NCBI GenBank assembly: GCA_030248065.1
Contig: JASAMV010001158.1
Location: forward strand, 1-64,000
Source of the DNA: Rhynchonema sp. JSB1_4
Taxonomy: Eukaryota; Nematoda; Chromadorea; Monhysterida; Xyalidae
Length of the DNA stretch: 64,000 nucleotides
Direction of reading: 5' to 3'
The position numbers were made by a program, and so were the translations under genes. Under the pieces are notes generated by a model. The model was not told the origin of the DNA and did not search any database. It was given only the letters and a program-made list of their open reading frames with translations. Positions 26,401 through 32,795 of this stretch are shown here, in pieces; the stretch's first letter is position 1, and each line of letters starts with the position of its first letter.

Positions 26401-29400
26401 GGCTTGTGTGAAACATCGCTCGGCCTACCGTCTTCGTCGCGAACAGCCATGTCCAGCCCGAGATGACTGATTGAAAAAGTTCCACGTAAAAGCTCGTAGA
26501 AATAATTTTTGGCAGTAATATCTAATACATTACGAATGTCTGACAAAACCGCGTCAAAAAGACAATGCTAGCCAATTTGGTGGAGCTCTTGAAGCGGTGT
26601 AAACGTCAGTTGCGTGTAAAGGTCGGCGCAAGCTCGGTCGGTGTAAGCTCGATGTAAACATGCCCAGTGGTGTAGCTAGGAAGGCGGGGTGGCAACCTAC
26701 TGTACCACCAAAAATGTTGGGCGGCAACCTGAACCTACCTACTGTACCGGCCGAGATAGGGGGTCACCAGGGAACAAAATTTATTGTCTAAAATATTGAT
26801 GAAAATGTATTCTAAAACGCTAATTTTGCGCGTAGCGCGCGATTTCTCGCCTAGTTGGAGTGAAAAATACCGATCTTATACCATTTTGAGCCAAAAATCG
26901 CAACCTACCCTCGAGGCGGCGACCGACCTACTGTACCAGGATGGAGCGCCGACCTACCGACCTACTGTGCTTAGGGAGGCGACCCCCTCCCCTCAGCCAC
27001 AGCGCTGAACCTGTCTTTACGCCCAACTGACGTTTACATGGTTCAAACAAAGCATCGATTGCGTGATTAAAGCGCCACCACAACAACAACTTATGGACAA
27101 CAAATAAAACAAAAAACCAATGTGTAAAACGCACGAATTGCCGACATCAATCTGCTGCGCAATGTCCAACTGGAGTTGTTTGAGTTCGTCTTTTGGCAAA
27201 GTTCCAGACAGAAGTTTGCGACGAGCGATTAGCAGATCGTTGACCAGCTGACGCATTGAGTCGATTGCTGGACATAAATGGCGAATCATAAAATTCTATT
27301 CAACATTTTTTTTAAATCCACATTTTGAAATCCGCACCATGAATGCCATTATTCACATAATCGGCCTTCATTAATTGCCACCATTCAGTCAAAGCGTTGT
27401 TCAGCTCAACGGACAGGTGCACATCGGACGGAATGGATGAGCTGAAAAGTATACATGACACAAATATAATGAAGAAGCAATTTTTTATTCAGCTTCCTGA
27501 TCAATCCAGAGTGCCGTCAAACTTTATGACCAGAATGAATCTGCCATGATCATGCAACTTTTGCGAATTAAGAAAATTTTGAGATTACTGGTAGATCTGG
27601 TTTAGAGAAGTTATGCAACAAAAGTCGCTCCTATCGGGTTACCAAAGTAAAATTAATACAGGTTCCGTTGTATCAACTGAATTTGGTGCGGTTCAGTGAT
27701 GTAGCTGAGGGTATCGGGGGCAATACCCCCAGCAGTGGTTAGTTTATAGCGTCGACACCCACTCAATAATACATAAATAAGAAGATTAAGTGAAAGAAGC
27801 ATAATTACAAGACCGGGTGTGGAGTTTACGGACATGAAAATAAATACAAAACAGGGTGTGCAAGTTACGGGTGCAAGTATTCCGCACCGTCCGGTATGGC
27901 ACCGTTGTACATTGTTGTGGCTCTGCCTGCGTACATTTAATTTCTGATTGCATGTTGTCTGTGTCTGTCTGTCCGTGAGTTCGTCCACCTTCTCACCCTT
28001 TCCTGTCCTGTCCTGGCTTTGTATTTATTTTTCATTCCCGTAACTTGCACACCCCCAGCAGTGGTCATCTTGATTTTTTTCACCCAGGGGTATCCGGTAT
28101 CCTGACTTTTGTCCAGGGGTATCCTGCCAGAAAATTTTTCGGAATCCCATAAAATCGCTCATTTTTACCTCCAAAATGCTCAAAATCGCTTGCTGGCGCA
28201 AGCATAACCTCAAAATGACCATTTTTGCGCTTCCAACGCTGATTTTGCTCAATTTTCCTCTAAAAAATGACCCTTTTTGAACAACCACCCTGGGTATCCG
28301 AGATTTATTCCAGGGGGGAAGCCCCTGGTATATTTTTGGTATCCGGTATCCGAAAATTTTGGATTTTGGGTATCCGGTATCCTGACTTTTTCATCTCCCA
28401 ACGACACCACTGCCCCCAGGTAGCTTTCTTGCTCCCAAACCCATACCCCCAAACCGGCTAGCTAGCTTTCTTGCTCCGGTCATCCAAGTCAAAAAAGTGT
28501 TGATTTTAGCGCCAAAATGACCATTTTATGGGCCAAAATAGTCAAATTTGCTGACACCTGCACAAAATTTGGCACATTTTTCGACCGATTTTTGACCTCT
28601 GCATCAATACCCCCAAATCGGGGTACCCGGCTAGCTAGCTAGTTTTCTTGCTCGGCCCAACGACATCACTGGTGCGGTCACCGACGACACGAATGCTCAC
28701 CTGTCATCCAGTCCATTCATTCTGTCGATCATCGATTGACATCTTTGCCTCGTCTGCTCTGTATTCAGCACGTGAACGTAGCAACGCGGGAATATGCCAT
28801 GTTTGGTCGCGTTCGATAGGCTATGGCCGTGGAACCATTCTGAAATAAACTGTGATTATCCTGCCCTAATGTTTTTTTTCAAATGGTTGAAATTGAAGTA
28901 CCTCAGTGCAGCTGCAGCTATCAATAATGTAGCAGCAGTGAGTTTTGCCCGTTTCGGCTTGTTTTCACTGACGGGCAGACCTCTTCGGTGCGAGCACCTC
29001 TGGCCATTTGACCTCCAAAAATAGCCTCGAGCCAGTGCTGTAGCTGGGGGGGGCAAAGGTACAGTATCTCCCCCTCGCCGGTACGGTATGTGCCCCCCTC
29101 TCTGGTACGGTATCTCCCCCAATTTTTCCAAAATTTCACCCCAAAAGTACCGTTTTTTGGTCCAAAGTGGCCAATCAAAATCGACTAAAAAGCAAAAATT
29201 TGCGATTTATGCACATTTTAACCTATAAAAATTGAATTCTCGCGAAAGTAGTATGGTGCAGCACAGTGCTGTCGTTGGGAAATCAAAAAGTCAGGATACC
29301 GGATACCCAAAATTTTCAGATACCGGATACCCAAAATGAAAAATCTCGGATACCAGGGGGGGTTGCTCCCTAAAATAAAAAATCTCGGATACCCAGGGGG

Positions 29401-30474
29401 GGTTGTTCAAAAAAGGTCAGTTTTTTTAGACGAAAATTGAGCAAAATCGGTGTTGAAAGCGCAAAAAATGGTCATTTTGGGGGCTATGCTTGCGCCAGCA
29501 AGCGATTTTGAGCATTTTGGAGGTAAAAATGGGCGATTTTTACGGTTTTCGGAAAAAATTTTAGGGCAGGATACCCCTGGACAAAAAGTCAGGATACCGG
29601 ATACCCCTGGGTGAAAAAATCAAGATACCGGATACCGGATACTAGGGGGGGTAACCCCCCTTCCCCCCCCCAACGACACCACTGGTGCAGCATCTCCCCT
29701 TAAAATTTCCTCCCCACCCCCAAAAAAAATCCTGGGTACAGTACTCATTTTGGCCGCAAGGTACAGTATCCCCCATCAGAAGTAGCCACAGCACTGCCTC
29801 GAGCAGATCTTATTGCTCGAGTGAAACAGCACTGCTGCGCACAAAAGTGGAAGCCAACGAGAGAGCCTAACGGGCAAATTCATTTTTAGCTTTTGCTTGT
29901 TCTGAATTTGTTTAAAACAAAACCGATCCGAACCAAGAGGTGAGCATGCGCGCTCAGCGAAGCGGGCGATTTTTGGACTTTTGAGGGTGCTGGAACTGGA
30001 ATCAAAATTATGTGATCTGGGACTCTTTTTCTCCTTCCCCAAAGACCCTCCCTGGGCGTACCCGGAGGAGGAACAGGAGGGGGGCAGGCGTAGCATGGAG
30101 GGGGAACAGGCGTACCCGAGGGGGACCCCCTCCCCCCGCCCCAGGAACTACACTGCCCCCCAAGGAGGTACACTAACCGCCTCGCCGGACCAGTAACTGC
30201 ACAGTTTCCCACAATACGGCAAAAATACAAACCTCCATGAGCTCCATCAATTTTCAACAGTTCGCCCACACGAAAGTGCAGCATGCGACCTGCAGCTGCG
30301 CCACTTGATGACGCACCAAGACGCGAAACAGCTGAATAAAGGAAACGCCAGATCGTGATTTTCCTGCGATAAGACCAGAAAAACAACTTGAAAAACGTCC
30401 CCCGCCCGCCGCCCTGACGAACCGATAGCGAATCCTTCATCTTTCGCCTGCCTCTGCCACGCAGTGGTGTTCAT
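2292..30474 (-). CDS. DOCK-A family Rac guanine-nucleotide exchange factor (DOCK1/DOCK5/Mbc/CED-5 type), about 50 exons
   Basis: The predicted product is an atypical Rac GEF acting with ELMO at the plasma membrane downstream of Crk in cell migration, phagocytosis and muscle or neuron development. Reading the minus strand gives about 2000 residues in family order: SH3, helical region, DHR-1, long helical repeats, DHR-2, proline-rich tail (DOCK1 is about 1865). Exons from 5' to 3' (high to low coordinate) start at 30474, 30331, 28839, 27441, 27267, 26466, 25486, 25250, 25099, 24829, 24484, 24310, 23819, 23423, 23143, 22219, 21488, 21301, an unresolved exon near 21.15 kb, 20523, 20026, 19414, 19252, 18843, 18597, 18473, 18034, 16185, 16000, 15435, 14844, 14695, 14527, 14367, 13841, 13517, 13317, 12547, 12073, 11919, 11591, 11396, 10914, 10062, 9541, 8962, 8448, 3709, 3188 and 2413. 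Almost every junction keeps frame. The start is the ATG at 30474-30472, which opens 17 codons leading into the SH3. The 3' end is not settled: after 2292 the frame either reads on to a stop near 2220 or splices to an unseen last exon. Many introns carry inverted-repeat elements. Confidence 0.93.
2819..2876. repeat. short dispersed repeat, second copy at 50292-50346
   Basis: The segment beginning ATGACCACAAACCACGTCCA is repeated almost exactly at 50294, and similarity continues into GGATATT and CAAACATT. The two copies lie in unrelated contexts (DOCK tail intron and the intergenic region), so this is a dispersed element fragment rather than a gene. Confidence 0.6.
4525..4755. mobile_element. 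family A inverted-repeat element (internally deleted copy)
   Basis: It is bounded by TATAGTCC and GGACTATA, with inner arms CTCATGAGAC and GTCTCATGAG. It is 231 bp against about 362 bp for intact copies, so about 130 bp of interior is lost. Open frames inside reflect the repeat and are not genes. It lies in the large DOCK intron just upstream of the nested receptor gene. Confidence 0.75.
4839..7237 (+). CDS. variant ionotropic glutamate receptor (IR/iGluR-like), nested in a DOCK intron
   Basis: Six exons join in phase: 4839-5082, 5264-5411, 5508-5665, 5798-6013, 6609-6856 and 6922-7237 (stop). Domain order fits the iGluR superfamily. Ligand-binding lobe S1 contains PSECGRYPGLTREIFDVILR and QFSAPVAAFTDVPMAI. 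M1 is YVWLLAACVLIWARVYG and M3 is LLVVMFFFSVYVVGLY. Lobe S2 contains FKDFEQLLDLLETGKTRLL and NALAINPPLYHEYGTKLIY. M4 is GGVFVVLACGLLLATTVVAT. Only about 16 residues separate M1 and M3, so the pore loop and M2 appear missing, and the canonical M3 SYTANLAAF is replaced by LYQSGLLAQIL. No amino-terminal domain is seen; the first exon starts after an acceptor, so the initiator and signal peptide lie in an unrecognised upstream exon. The product would be a membrane receptor-like protein, and channel activity is doubtful. Confidence 0.8.
6028..6422. mobile_element. family D inverted-repeat element in a receptor intron
   Basis: Terminal sequences GGTGTCGTTGGG and CCTAACGACACC flank copies of GTCAGGATACCGGATACC. 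Related copies lie at 28063-28414 and 29264-29684. It fills most of the intron between receptor exons 6013 and 6609. No clear target duplication remains here, suggesting an older insertion. Confidence 0.6.
7335..7532 (+). CDS. possible alternative last exon of the nested receptor gene
   Basis: After a TAG acceptor at 7332-7334 a 65-codon open frame (beginning IFSAELPPENFTALEKNARV, ending QKQHLYET) runs to a stop at 7530-7532. Phase-0 donors of GT form exist in the preceding exon, for example in the LARVVQ codons around 7193-7200. It may encode an alternative cytoplasmic tail. The composition looks coding but no homologue is recognised. Confidence 0.35.
   Translation: MFSAELPPENFTALEKNARVVIRVGWKDINIPAHESIGVCNAQPLAPNSTEVETTFIQKQHLYET
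7533..8260. other. remainder of the large DOCK intron, no gene seen
   Basis: Sequence between the possible last receptor exon and DOCK exon 8261-8448. Short frames occur on both strands without splice support or family resemblance. Confidence 0.4.
8750..12547 (-). CDS. DOCK exons 38-46: DHR-2 catalytic Rac-GEF domain
   Basis: Exons are 12416-12547, 11987-12073, 11785-11919, 11513-11591, 11284-11396, 10775-10914, 9888-10062, 9374-9541 and 8750-8962 (complement). Near-identical family blocks appear in order: ELYVKYVYKLYNLH, AEAATTL, LYEEIIALYDRGQHWEPAI, FYGRAFPSF with FIYRG, FEHSRPVRR with PDNEFACMWLQRT, ISPAVMGGVDNYK, and a final helix EFYKMKEKVQMQYG. DHR-2 catalyses GDP release from Rac. The PAVMGG segment is the loop that in characterised DOCK proteins carries the nucleotide-sensor valine, and that valine is present, so the domain should be active. 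All junctions are in phase. Confidence 0.93.
12924..13102. mobile_element. family B inverted-repeat element in a DOCK intron
   Basis: The arms read CAAACTACACCTAAGCCCGA and the inverted GAGCTCATGTTTGTGTAGTTTG, around an inner GAATGTTTCAC shared with other copies. Related copies are at 16380-17812 (split), 22302-22490 and 23460-23630. About 180 bp, with no coding capacity. Confidence 0.6.
13152..20026 (-). CDS. DOCK exons 21-37: central helical (armadillo-like) repeat region
   Basis: Seventeen small exons (19917-20026, 19334-19414, 19152-19252, 18697-18843, 18539-18597, 18359-18473, 17899-18034, 16078-16185, 15899-16000, 15236-15435, 14760-14844, 14595-14695, 14466-14527, 14241-14367, 13723-13841, 13442-13517 and 13152-13317, complement) keep frame throughout. 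Residue anchors shared with DOCK1 include AAFDAL, FVVRSR, EMFTNLG, VYPNDWMHMH (DOCK1 VYPFDWVIMN), SKYSDMR (NKYGDMR), REHC and ARMSCIVNLM (NRMSCTVNVL). In family structures this segment is a helical solenoid that positions DHR-1 and DHR-2 and supports dimers. The exon at 13723-13841 aligns poorly to DOCK1 and looks like a lineage-specific insertion. The intron 16186-17898 is expanded by stacked inverted-repeat elements. Confidence 0.87.
16694..17247. mobile_element. family C foldback element, copy 1
   Basis: It begins TTAAAGCGGCCCCGCCGCTA and carries long inner inverted repeats (GACGAACTTCACCAAAATGA on the left, an inverted match near 17150). Around the centre, GGCGGCGGGTTACGGTAG is mirrored by CTACCGTAACGCGCCGCC. 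It is over 90 percent identical by eye to copy 2 at 21528-22093. The right terminus is altered (CCCCCCGGTTTAAT). Confidence 0.7.
17347..17697. mobile_element. family A inverted-repeat element, 3' end fused to family B
   Basis: It starts TATAGTCCAACCACTAGCTC. Its right arm reaches GTCTCATGAGTTCGTGGCTG and then continues as family B sequence (CTAATTTGGG) instead of the expected GACTATA. The shared word CGTGGCTG sits at the junction. Confidence 0.65.
19443..19804. mobile_element. family A inverted-repeat element, intact copy
   Basis: A 362-bp element bounded by TATAGTCCAGCCACGAACTC and the inverted ending GAGCTCGTGGTTGGACTATA, with arms of about 45 bp. The terminal TA steps are consistent with TA target sites. 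It lies in the DOCK intron between exons 19917-20026 and 19334-19414. The open frames inside are shadows of the repeat, and no transposase is present. Confidence 0.75.
20331..23143 (-). CDS. DOCK exons 15-20: DHR-1 (C2-like phospholipid-binding) domain
   Basis: Exons are 23006-23143, 22121-22219, 21372-21488, 21209-21301, an unresolved short exon near 21.10-21.17 kb, and 20331-20523 (complement). DHR-1 opens with DDLRNDLYVTL, equivalent to DOCK1 GDVRNDIYVTL. It continues through WNETFK, YHLRFLFRHRS (DOCK1 HLRFTFRHRSS), FALAFLRLV and GAHDLLVYK, and ends near LTCSTSVTQN (DOCK1 LVCSTKLTQN). In DOCK1 this domain binds PtdIns(3,4,5)P3 and recruits the protein to the membrane. The exon ending at 22121 is followed by GCAGGC rather than GT; the GC donor keeps frame into the next exon while the nearby GT at 22113 does not, so a GC-AG intron is likely. 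That intron holds a 560-bp inverted-repeat element. Confidence 0.85.
20641..21022. mobile_element. family E hAT-like non-autonomous element with 8-bp target duplication
   Basis: A 382-bp element with termini TAGGGATCGG and CCGATCCCCA, filled with GGTATCGGGTATCGG-type words. It is flanked by GTTGCTGC at 20633-20640 and 21023-21030. An 8-bp duplication is typical of hAT insertions. It lies next to the DOCK exon at 20331-20523. Confidence 0.75.
21528..22093. mobile_element. family C foldback element, copy 2 (full length)
   Basis: Terminal repeats are TTAAAGCGGCCCCGCCGCTA and the inverted TAGCGGCAGGCCCCCTTTAA. Nested inverted repeats inside bring nearly the whole 566 bp into one potential hairpin. 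It lies within the DOCK intron that uses a likely GC donor. No transposase frame is recognised. Confidence 0.75.
22302..22490. mobile_element. family B inverted-repeat element
   Basis: Arms CCAACACGAGCCCGATTTCG and CGAAATCGGGCTCGTGTTGG enclose about 140 bp including GTGAAACATTCATACGTGG. This uninterrupted copy explains the split one at 16380-17812. Confidence 0.7.
22609..22970. mobile_element. family A inverted-repeat element, intact copy
   Basis: 362 bp, from TATAGTCCAGCCACGTGCTC to TTCTTGGCTGGACTATA. It is the same length as the copy at 19443-19804 but in opposite orientation. It lies in the DOCK intron between exons 23006-23143 and 22121-22219. Confidence 0.75.
23356..25486 (-). CDS. DOCK exons 7-14: region between SH3 and DHR-1
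   Basis: Exons are 25307-25486, 25188-25250, 24970-25099, 24651-24829, 24376-24484, 24250-24310, 23694-23819 and 23356-23423 (complement). Landmarks that align to DOCK1 are FDVEATFAIYDLQESK, NFVVFWPAGR, DFGRKDLDRPRIVLVCRLAR (DOCK1 has DLGSKDLKREKISFVCQIVR) and QPYALAVCDVT. The junction between 24651 and 24484 is unresolved. The upstream exon ends in phase 0 at a GTTGAT donor, but the best downstream frame (GDNLDTSIKKAL) needs two carried bases. A micro-exon, an atypical splice site or a sequence error could explain this. The two introns around exon 23694-23819 carry a foldback element and a family B inverted-repeat element. Confidence 0.8.
23460..23630. mobile_element. family B inverted-repeat element
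   Basis: The arms ACTACGCCAACACGAGCCCA and the inverted GGGCTCGCGTTGGCGTAGT bound about 170 bp. It lies in the DOCK intron between exons 23694-23819 and 23356-23423. Confidence 0.7.
23945..24245. repeat. foldback repeat with a tRNA-like D-arm word
   Basis: GCACAATGACTATACAAGAA near 23948 is matched in inverted orientation near 24190-24215. On the minus strand the far end reads GGATAACTCAGTTGGTATTG, which resembles a tRNA D-arm, but no acceptor stem or T-arm was found. It may be a tRNA-derived SINE remnant or just an inverted-repeat element. Confidence 0.35.
25870..26080. mobile_element. short hAT-like element with 8-bp target duplication CTAGTCCC
   Basis: A 211-bp AT-rich element flanked by CTAGTCCC at 25862-25869 and 26081-26088. 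Its interior is a loose tandem of AGCTACTAAATT and AGCTAGTAAATT words. Termini CATGGATTTTTT and AAATAAACCCTG are imperfect inverted repeats. Confidence 0.65.
26343..30474 (-). CDS. DOCK exons 1-6: SH3 domain and N-terminal helical region
   Basis: Exons are 30423-30474, 30233-30331, 28701-28839, 27338-27441, 27135-27267 and 26343-26466 (complement). The SH3 is assembled across three exons. It starts at MNTTAWQRQAKDEGFAI, passes through MLHFRVGELLKIDGAHG and ends in WFHGHS followed by KHGIFPRCYVHV, which matches the DOCK1 pattern W-x-x-G and KKGIFPASYIH. In DOCK1 this SH3 folds onto DHR-2 and is released by ELMO. Exon 5 contains LLSGTLPKDELK, nearly identical to DOCK1, followed by a DVGN motif, and exon 6 contains DMAVRDEDG. 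Junction phases are 1, 1, 2, 1, 2 and 0, all consistent. The intron between exons 2 and 3 holds a nested hAT-type element pair, and the one between exons 3 and 4 holds another. Confidence 0.9.
26590..27050. mobile_element. family F foldback element interrupted by a CAGTG-type element
   Basis: The left arm GCGGTGTAAACGTCAGTTGC and the right arm TTTACGCCCAACTGACGTTT match the intact family F copy at 55162-55394. Between them, about 26674-27006 starts CAGTGGTGTAGCTAGG and ends CTCAGCCACAGCGCTG, terminal repeats of the same class as 27694-28671 and 29033-29796. It lies in the DOCK intron between exons 5 and 6. Confidence 0.6.
27694..28671. mobile_element. hAT-like element, carrier of a nested family D copy
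   Basis: Termini CAGTGATGTAGCTGAGG and AACGACATCACTG are flanked by GTGCGGTT (27686-27693) and GTGCGGTC (28672-28679), an 8-bp duplication with one change. An inverted family D copy (28063-28414) and another inverted-repeat pair (GGTGTGCAAGTTACGGG around 27855, matched in reverse at 28035-28052) are nested inside. The whole lies in the DOCK intron between exons 3 and 4. Confidence 0.7.
28063..28414 (-). mobile_element. family D element nested in a hAT-like element
   Basis: It is the inverse of the copy at 29264-29684: it begins CAGTGGTCATCTTG and ends CCCAACGACACCACTG, with repeated GGTATCCGGTATCCTGAC. CCCCCAG flanks both ends, close to an 8-bp duplication. Confidence 0.65.
29033..29796. mobile_element. 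hAT-like element with perfect 8-bp duplication CCTCGAGC, host of a nested element
   Basis: Termini CAGTGCTGTAGCTGGG and AGTAGCCACAGCACTG are flanked by CCTCGAGC at 29025-29032 and 29797-29804. The interior is rich in GGTACGGTATCTCCCCC words. A second element (29264-29684) with its own 8-bp duplication is nested inside. It lies in the DOCK intron between exons 2 and 3. Confidence 0.8.
29264..29684 (+). mobile_element. family D element with perfect 8-bp duplication GTGCAGCA
   Basis: 421 bp, termini CAGTGCTGTCGTTGGG and CCCAACGACACCACTG, flanked by GTGCAGCA at 29256-29263 and 29685-29692. Subterminal repeats read GTCAGGATACCGGATACC. No transposase frame is present, so it is a non-autonomous hAT derivative. 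Confidence 0.8.
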
Positions 30475-30735
30475 TCTATACGTACAGTTGAATGAAATTT
30501 TTTCGGAAAAATATATTTACTGAAAAAAAAAACGTTTTTTTTTTCGATATTTTTTCGAGCCAAATTTGGGCACCAGTCAAAATGGTGATGCAGCAGCAGT
30601 GCAAAACAGAAGTCGCATCGCAATCGGGCCGGGCCGGGCACCCCGGCCCGAAGCTTCCATCTGAAGTGACTTATTTTACTGAAAAAGTGGGGATTTTTTG
30701 TCAAAAATACTAAAATTTCTGACGGATTCGGCACG

Positions 30736-31225
30736 TACCGTAAAAACCTAAATACTGCCCCCCCGGAATAGAGCCCCCCCGTAATACCGTAAAAACCTAA
30801 ATAGAAGGGGGGCTCTATTAATTCACTGACCCCATTTTGGGGGCTCTATTACGGGGGGGGCTCTAGGCCGGGGGGGGGCTCTATTAATTCACTGACCCGA
30901 ACCTGAAAAATTGTTCCCAGAAATACCCCCCAAAAAACCCCTAAAAAGGGGTTTGAAAGGATGTTTTTTCGCTTGTAATCGCATTTATTCGTGTCTATTT
31001 GCCAATAAGAGGCGTATTATGTGCTCTGAACGAACAACAAACGTACATAAATGTACCTGTGCACCACTATCAAGCCTTAATACACTACTGTTAGGGGGGT
31101 GTTACTTAGGGGGGGGGGCTCTATTCCGGGGGGGCTCTATTAATTCACTGACCCCTTTTTGGGGGGCTGTATTACGGGGGGGGCTCTATTCGGGGGGGGG
31201 GGGCTGTATTTAGGTTTTTACGGTA
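30736..31225. mobile_element. family G inverted-repeat element, copy 1
   Basis: 490 bp with termini TACCGTAAAAACCTAAATAC and the inverted TATTTAGGTTTTTACGGTA. The arms carry runs of 7-11 G or C and the word GGGTCAGTGAATTAATAGAG. The core (about 30950-31090) is shared with copies 2-4. Apparent frames in the core are identical between copies because the DNA is repeated, not because they are conserved genes. Confidence 0.75.
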
Positions 31226-31314
31226 CATCCCCCAACCCCAAAAAGGGGTCAGTGAATTAATAGAGCCCCCCCCGGAGGAAGAGAGCGCCCCCGAAGTACC
31301 ATACCCGATGAGGG

Positions 31315-32226
31315 GAGTGGCTGGGGGGATGGGGGGGGGATTCCCCCCTAAGGAGTAGGTACCTTGCAACCACCCCTTGGGGGGGATGGGGGGGGAAGGG
31401 TAGGTACCTTGCAACCACCCCGGAGGGCAGGGTAGTACTTGGGGGGGGGGGTGGGGGGTCCCCCCCAAATTCATCTATCTATCGTCAACACTTTTTGATT
31501 TCATCTATCTATCGTCAACACATATGGGCAAATCTATCTATCGTCAACAAATTTTGGGAACAATCTATCTATCGTCAACACATTTCGAACCCAAAATTGA
31601 CATTTTTGCCTCAAAATGGCTCAAAATCGGTATTTTTCACCACAAATAGGCAAAAATCGCGCGCTACGCGCGGATTTAGTACATCTATACACATTTTCAT
31701 TAATATTTACACATTATTACCTACTTAATGCACTATACTATACCTTGATTTTTGGCGACCCCCCCCCCCCACCATCTATCTATCGTCAACAAGTTTGGGT
31801 CGACCCCCCCCCCAGATTTCGGACTTGGGTCATCTATCTATCGTCAACACATTTCGGGTCCCAATCTATCTATCGTCAACACCCTGACCAAGTACTACAC
31901 TGCCGGAGGGTACCTTGCAACCATCAATTTATGGTTTTTATAGGCAAAAATGAGTGTTTTTCGACCTCAAAACCCCAAAAATCGCGCGCTCCGCGCGCAA
32001 ACCTCCATATAATAGGTATTTTAGGCAAATTTTCGGCCAAAACGCAAAAAAGTACCATTTTTTCGGCCAAATTTGCAGTATAATGCATGCAAAAAACACC
32101 CTTTTTTCGGACCTCAGGGGTACCTTGCAACCTCCCGGAGGCTGGGTAGGGGGGTACCTTGCAACCATCTGGATCCATCCCCCCAAGGGTACCTTGCAAC
32201 CATTTGCCTGCCACTACAGACTACAC
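31315..32226. mobile_element. element I: CACTAC-type element, left end unclear
   Basis: The left side reads GGAGTGGCTGGGGGG and the right side reads GCCTGCCACTACAGACTACA, like element J (34055-34927). The body has repeated GGTAGGTACCTTGCAACC words. Its right edge abuts a truncated family G copy. No target duplication could be paired because the left boundary is ambiguous. Confidence 0.45.
31472..31881. repeat. seven copies of a 19-bp word in an irregular direct array
   Basis: CATCTATCTATCGTCAACA or its one-base variant occurs at 31472, 31502, 31531, 31562, 31773, 31831 and 31862, all in the same orientation. Spacers of 11-13 bp separate the first four; longer, partly C-rich spacers separate the rest. 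It lies inside a larger repeat (about 31315-32226) also containing several GGTACCTTGCAACC words and ending GCCTGCCACTACA. Confidence 0.75.
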
Positions 32227-32340
32227 TGTCCCCTATACAGTAGTGTATTAACGCTTGGGCTTGATAGTGGTGCACGCACAGGTACATTTATGCATGTTTG
32301 TTGTTCGTTCAGAGCACATAATACGCCTCTTATTGACGAA

Positions 32341-32783
32341 TACCGTAAAAACCTAAATACAGCCCCCCCGGAATAGAGCCCCCCCCGTAATACAGCCCCC
32401 CCAAAAAGGGGTCAGTGAATTACTAGAGCCCCCCCCCCGGAATAGAGCCCCCCCCCTAAGTAACATCCCCTATACTGTAGTGTATTAAGGCTTGATAGTT
32501 GTATACAGGTACATTTATGCATGTTTGTTGTTCGTTCAGAGCACATAATACGCCTCCTATTGACGAATAGACACGAATAAATGCGATTACAAGCGAAAAA
32601 ACATCCTTTCAACCCCCTTTTTAGGGGTTTTTGGGGGGTATTTCTGGGAACAATTTTTCAGGTTCGGGTCAGTGAATTAATAGAGGCCCCCCCCCCGGAA
32701 TAGGGCCCCCCCCGTAATAGAGCCCCCCAAAATGGGGTCAGTGAGTTAATAGAGCCCCCCCTTCTATTTAGGTTTTTACGGTA
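32341..32783. mobile_element. family G copy 2, inserted in family G copy 4
   Basis: 443 bp from TACCGTAAAAACCTAAATAC to TATTTAGGTTTTTACGGTA. The flanking sequence reads through as the family's own core (ATTGACGAATA then GACACGAATA), giving a TA target site. Confidence 0.7.
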
Positions 32784-32795
32784 GACACGAATAGG

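Noticed and set aside
31472..31881. CRISPR-like array
   Set aside because: A 19-bp repeat with spacers of very unequal length, inside a eukaryotic transposon nest, with no cas genes. The repeat is not palindromic and the spacers are partly homopolymer.
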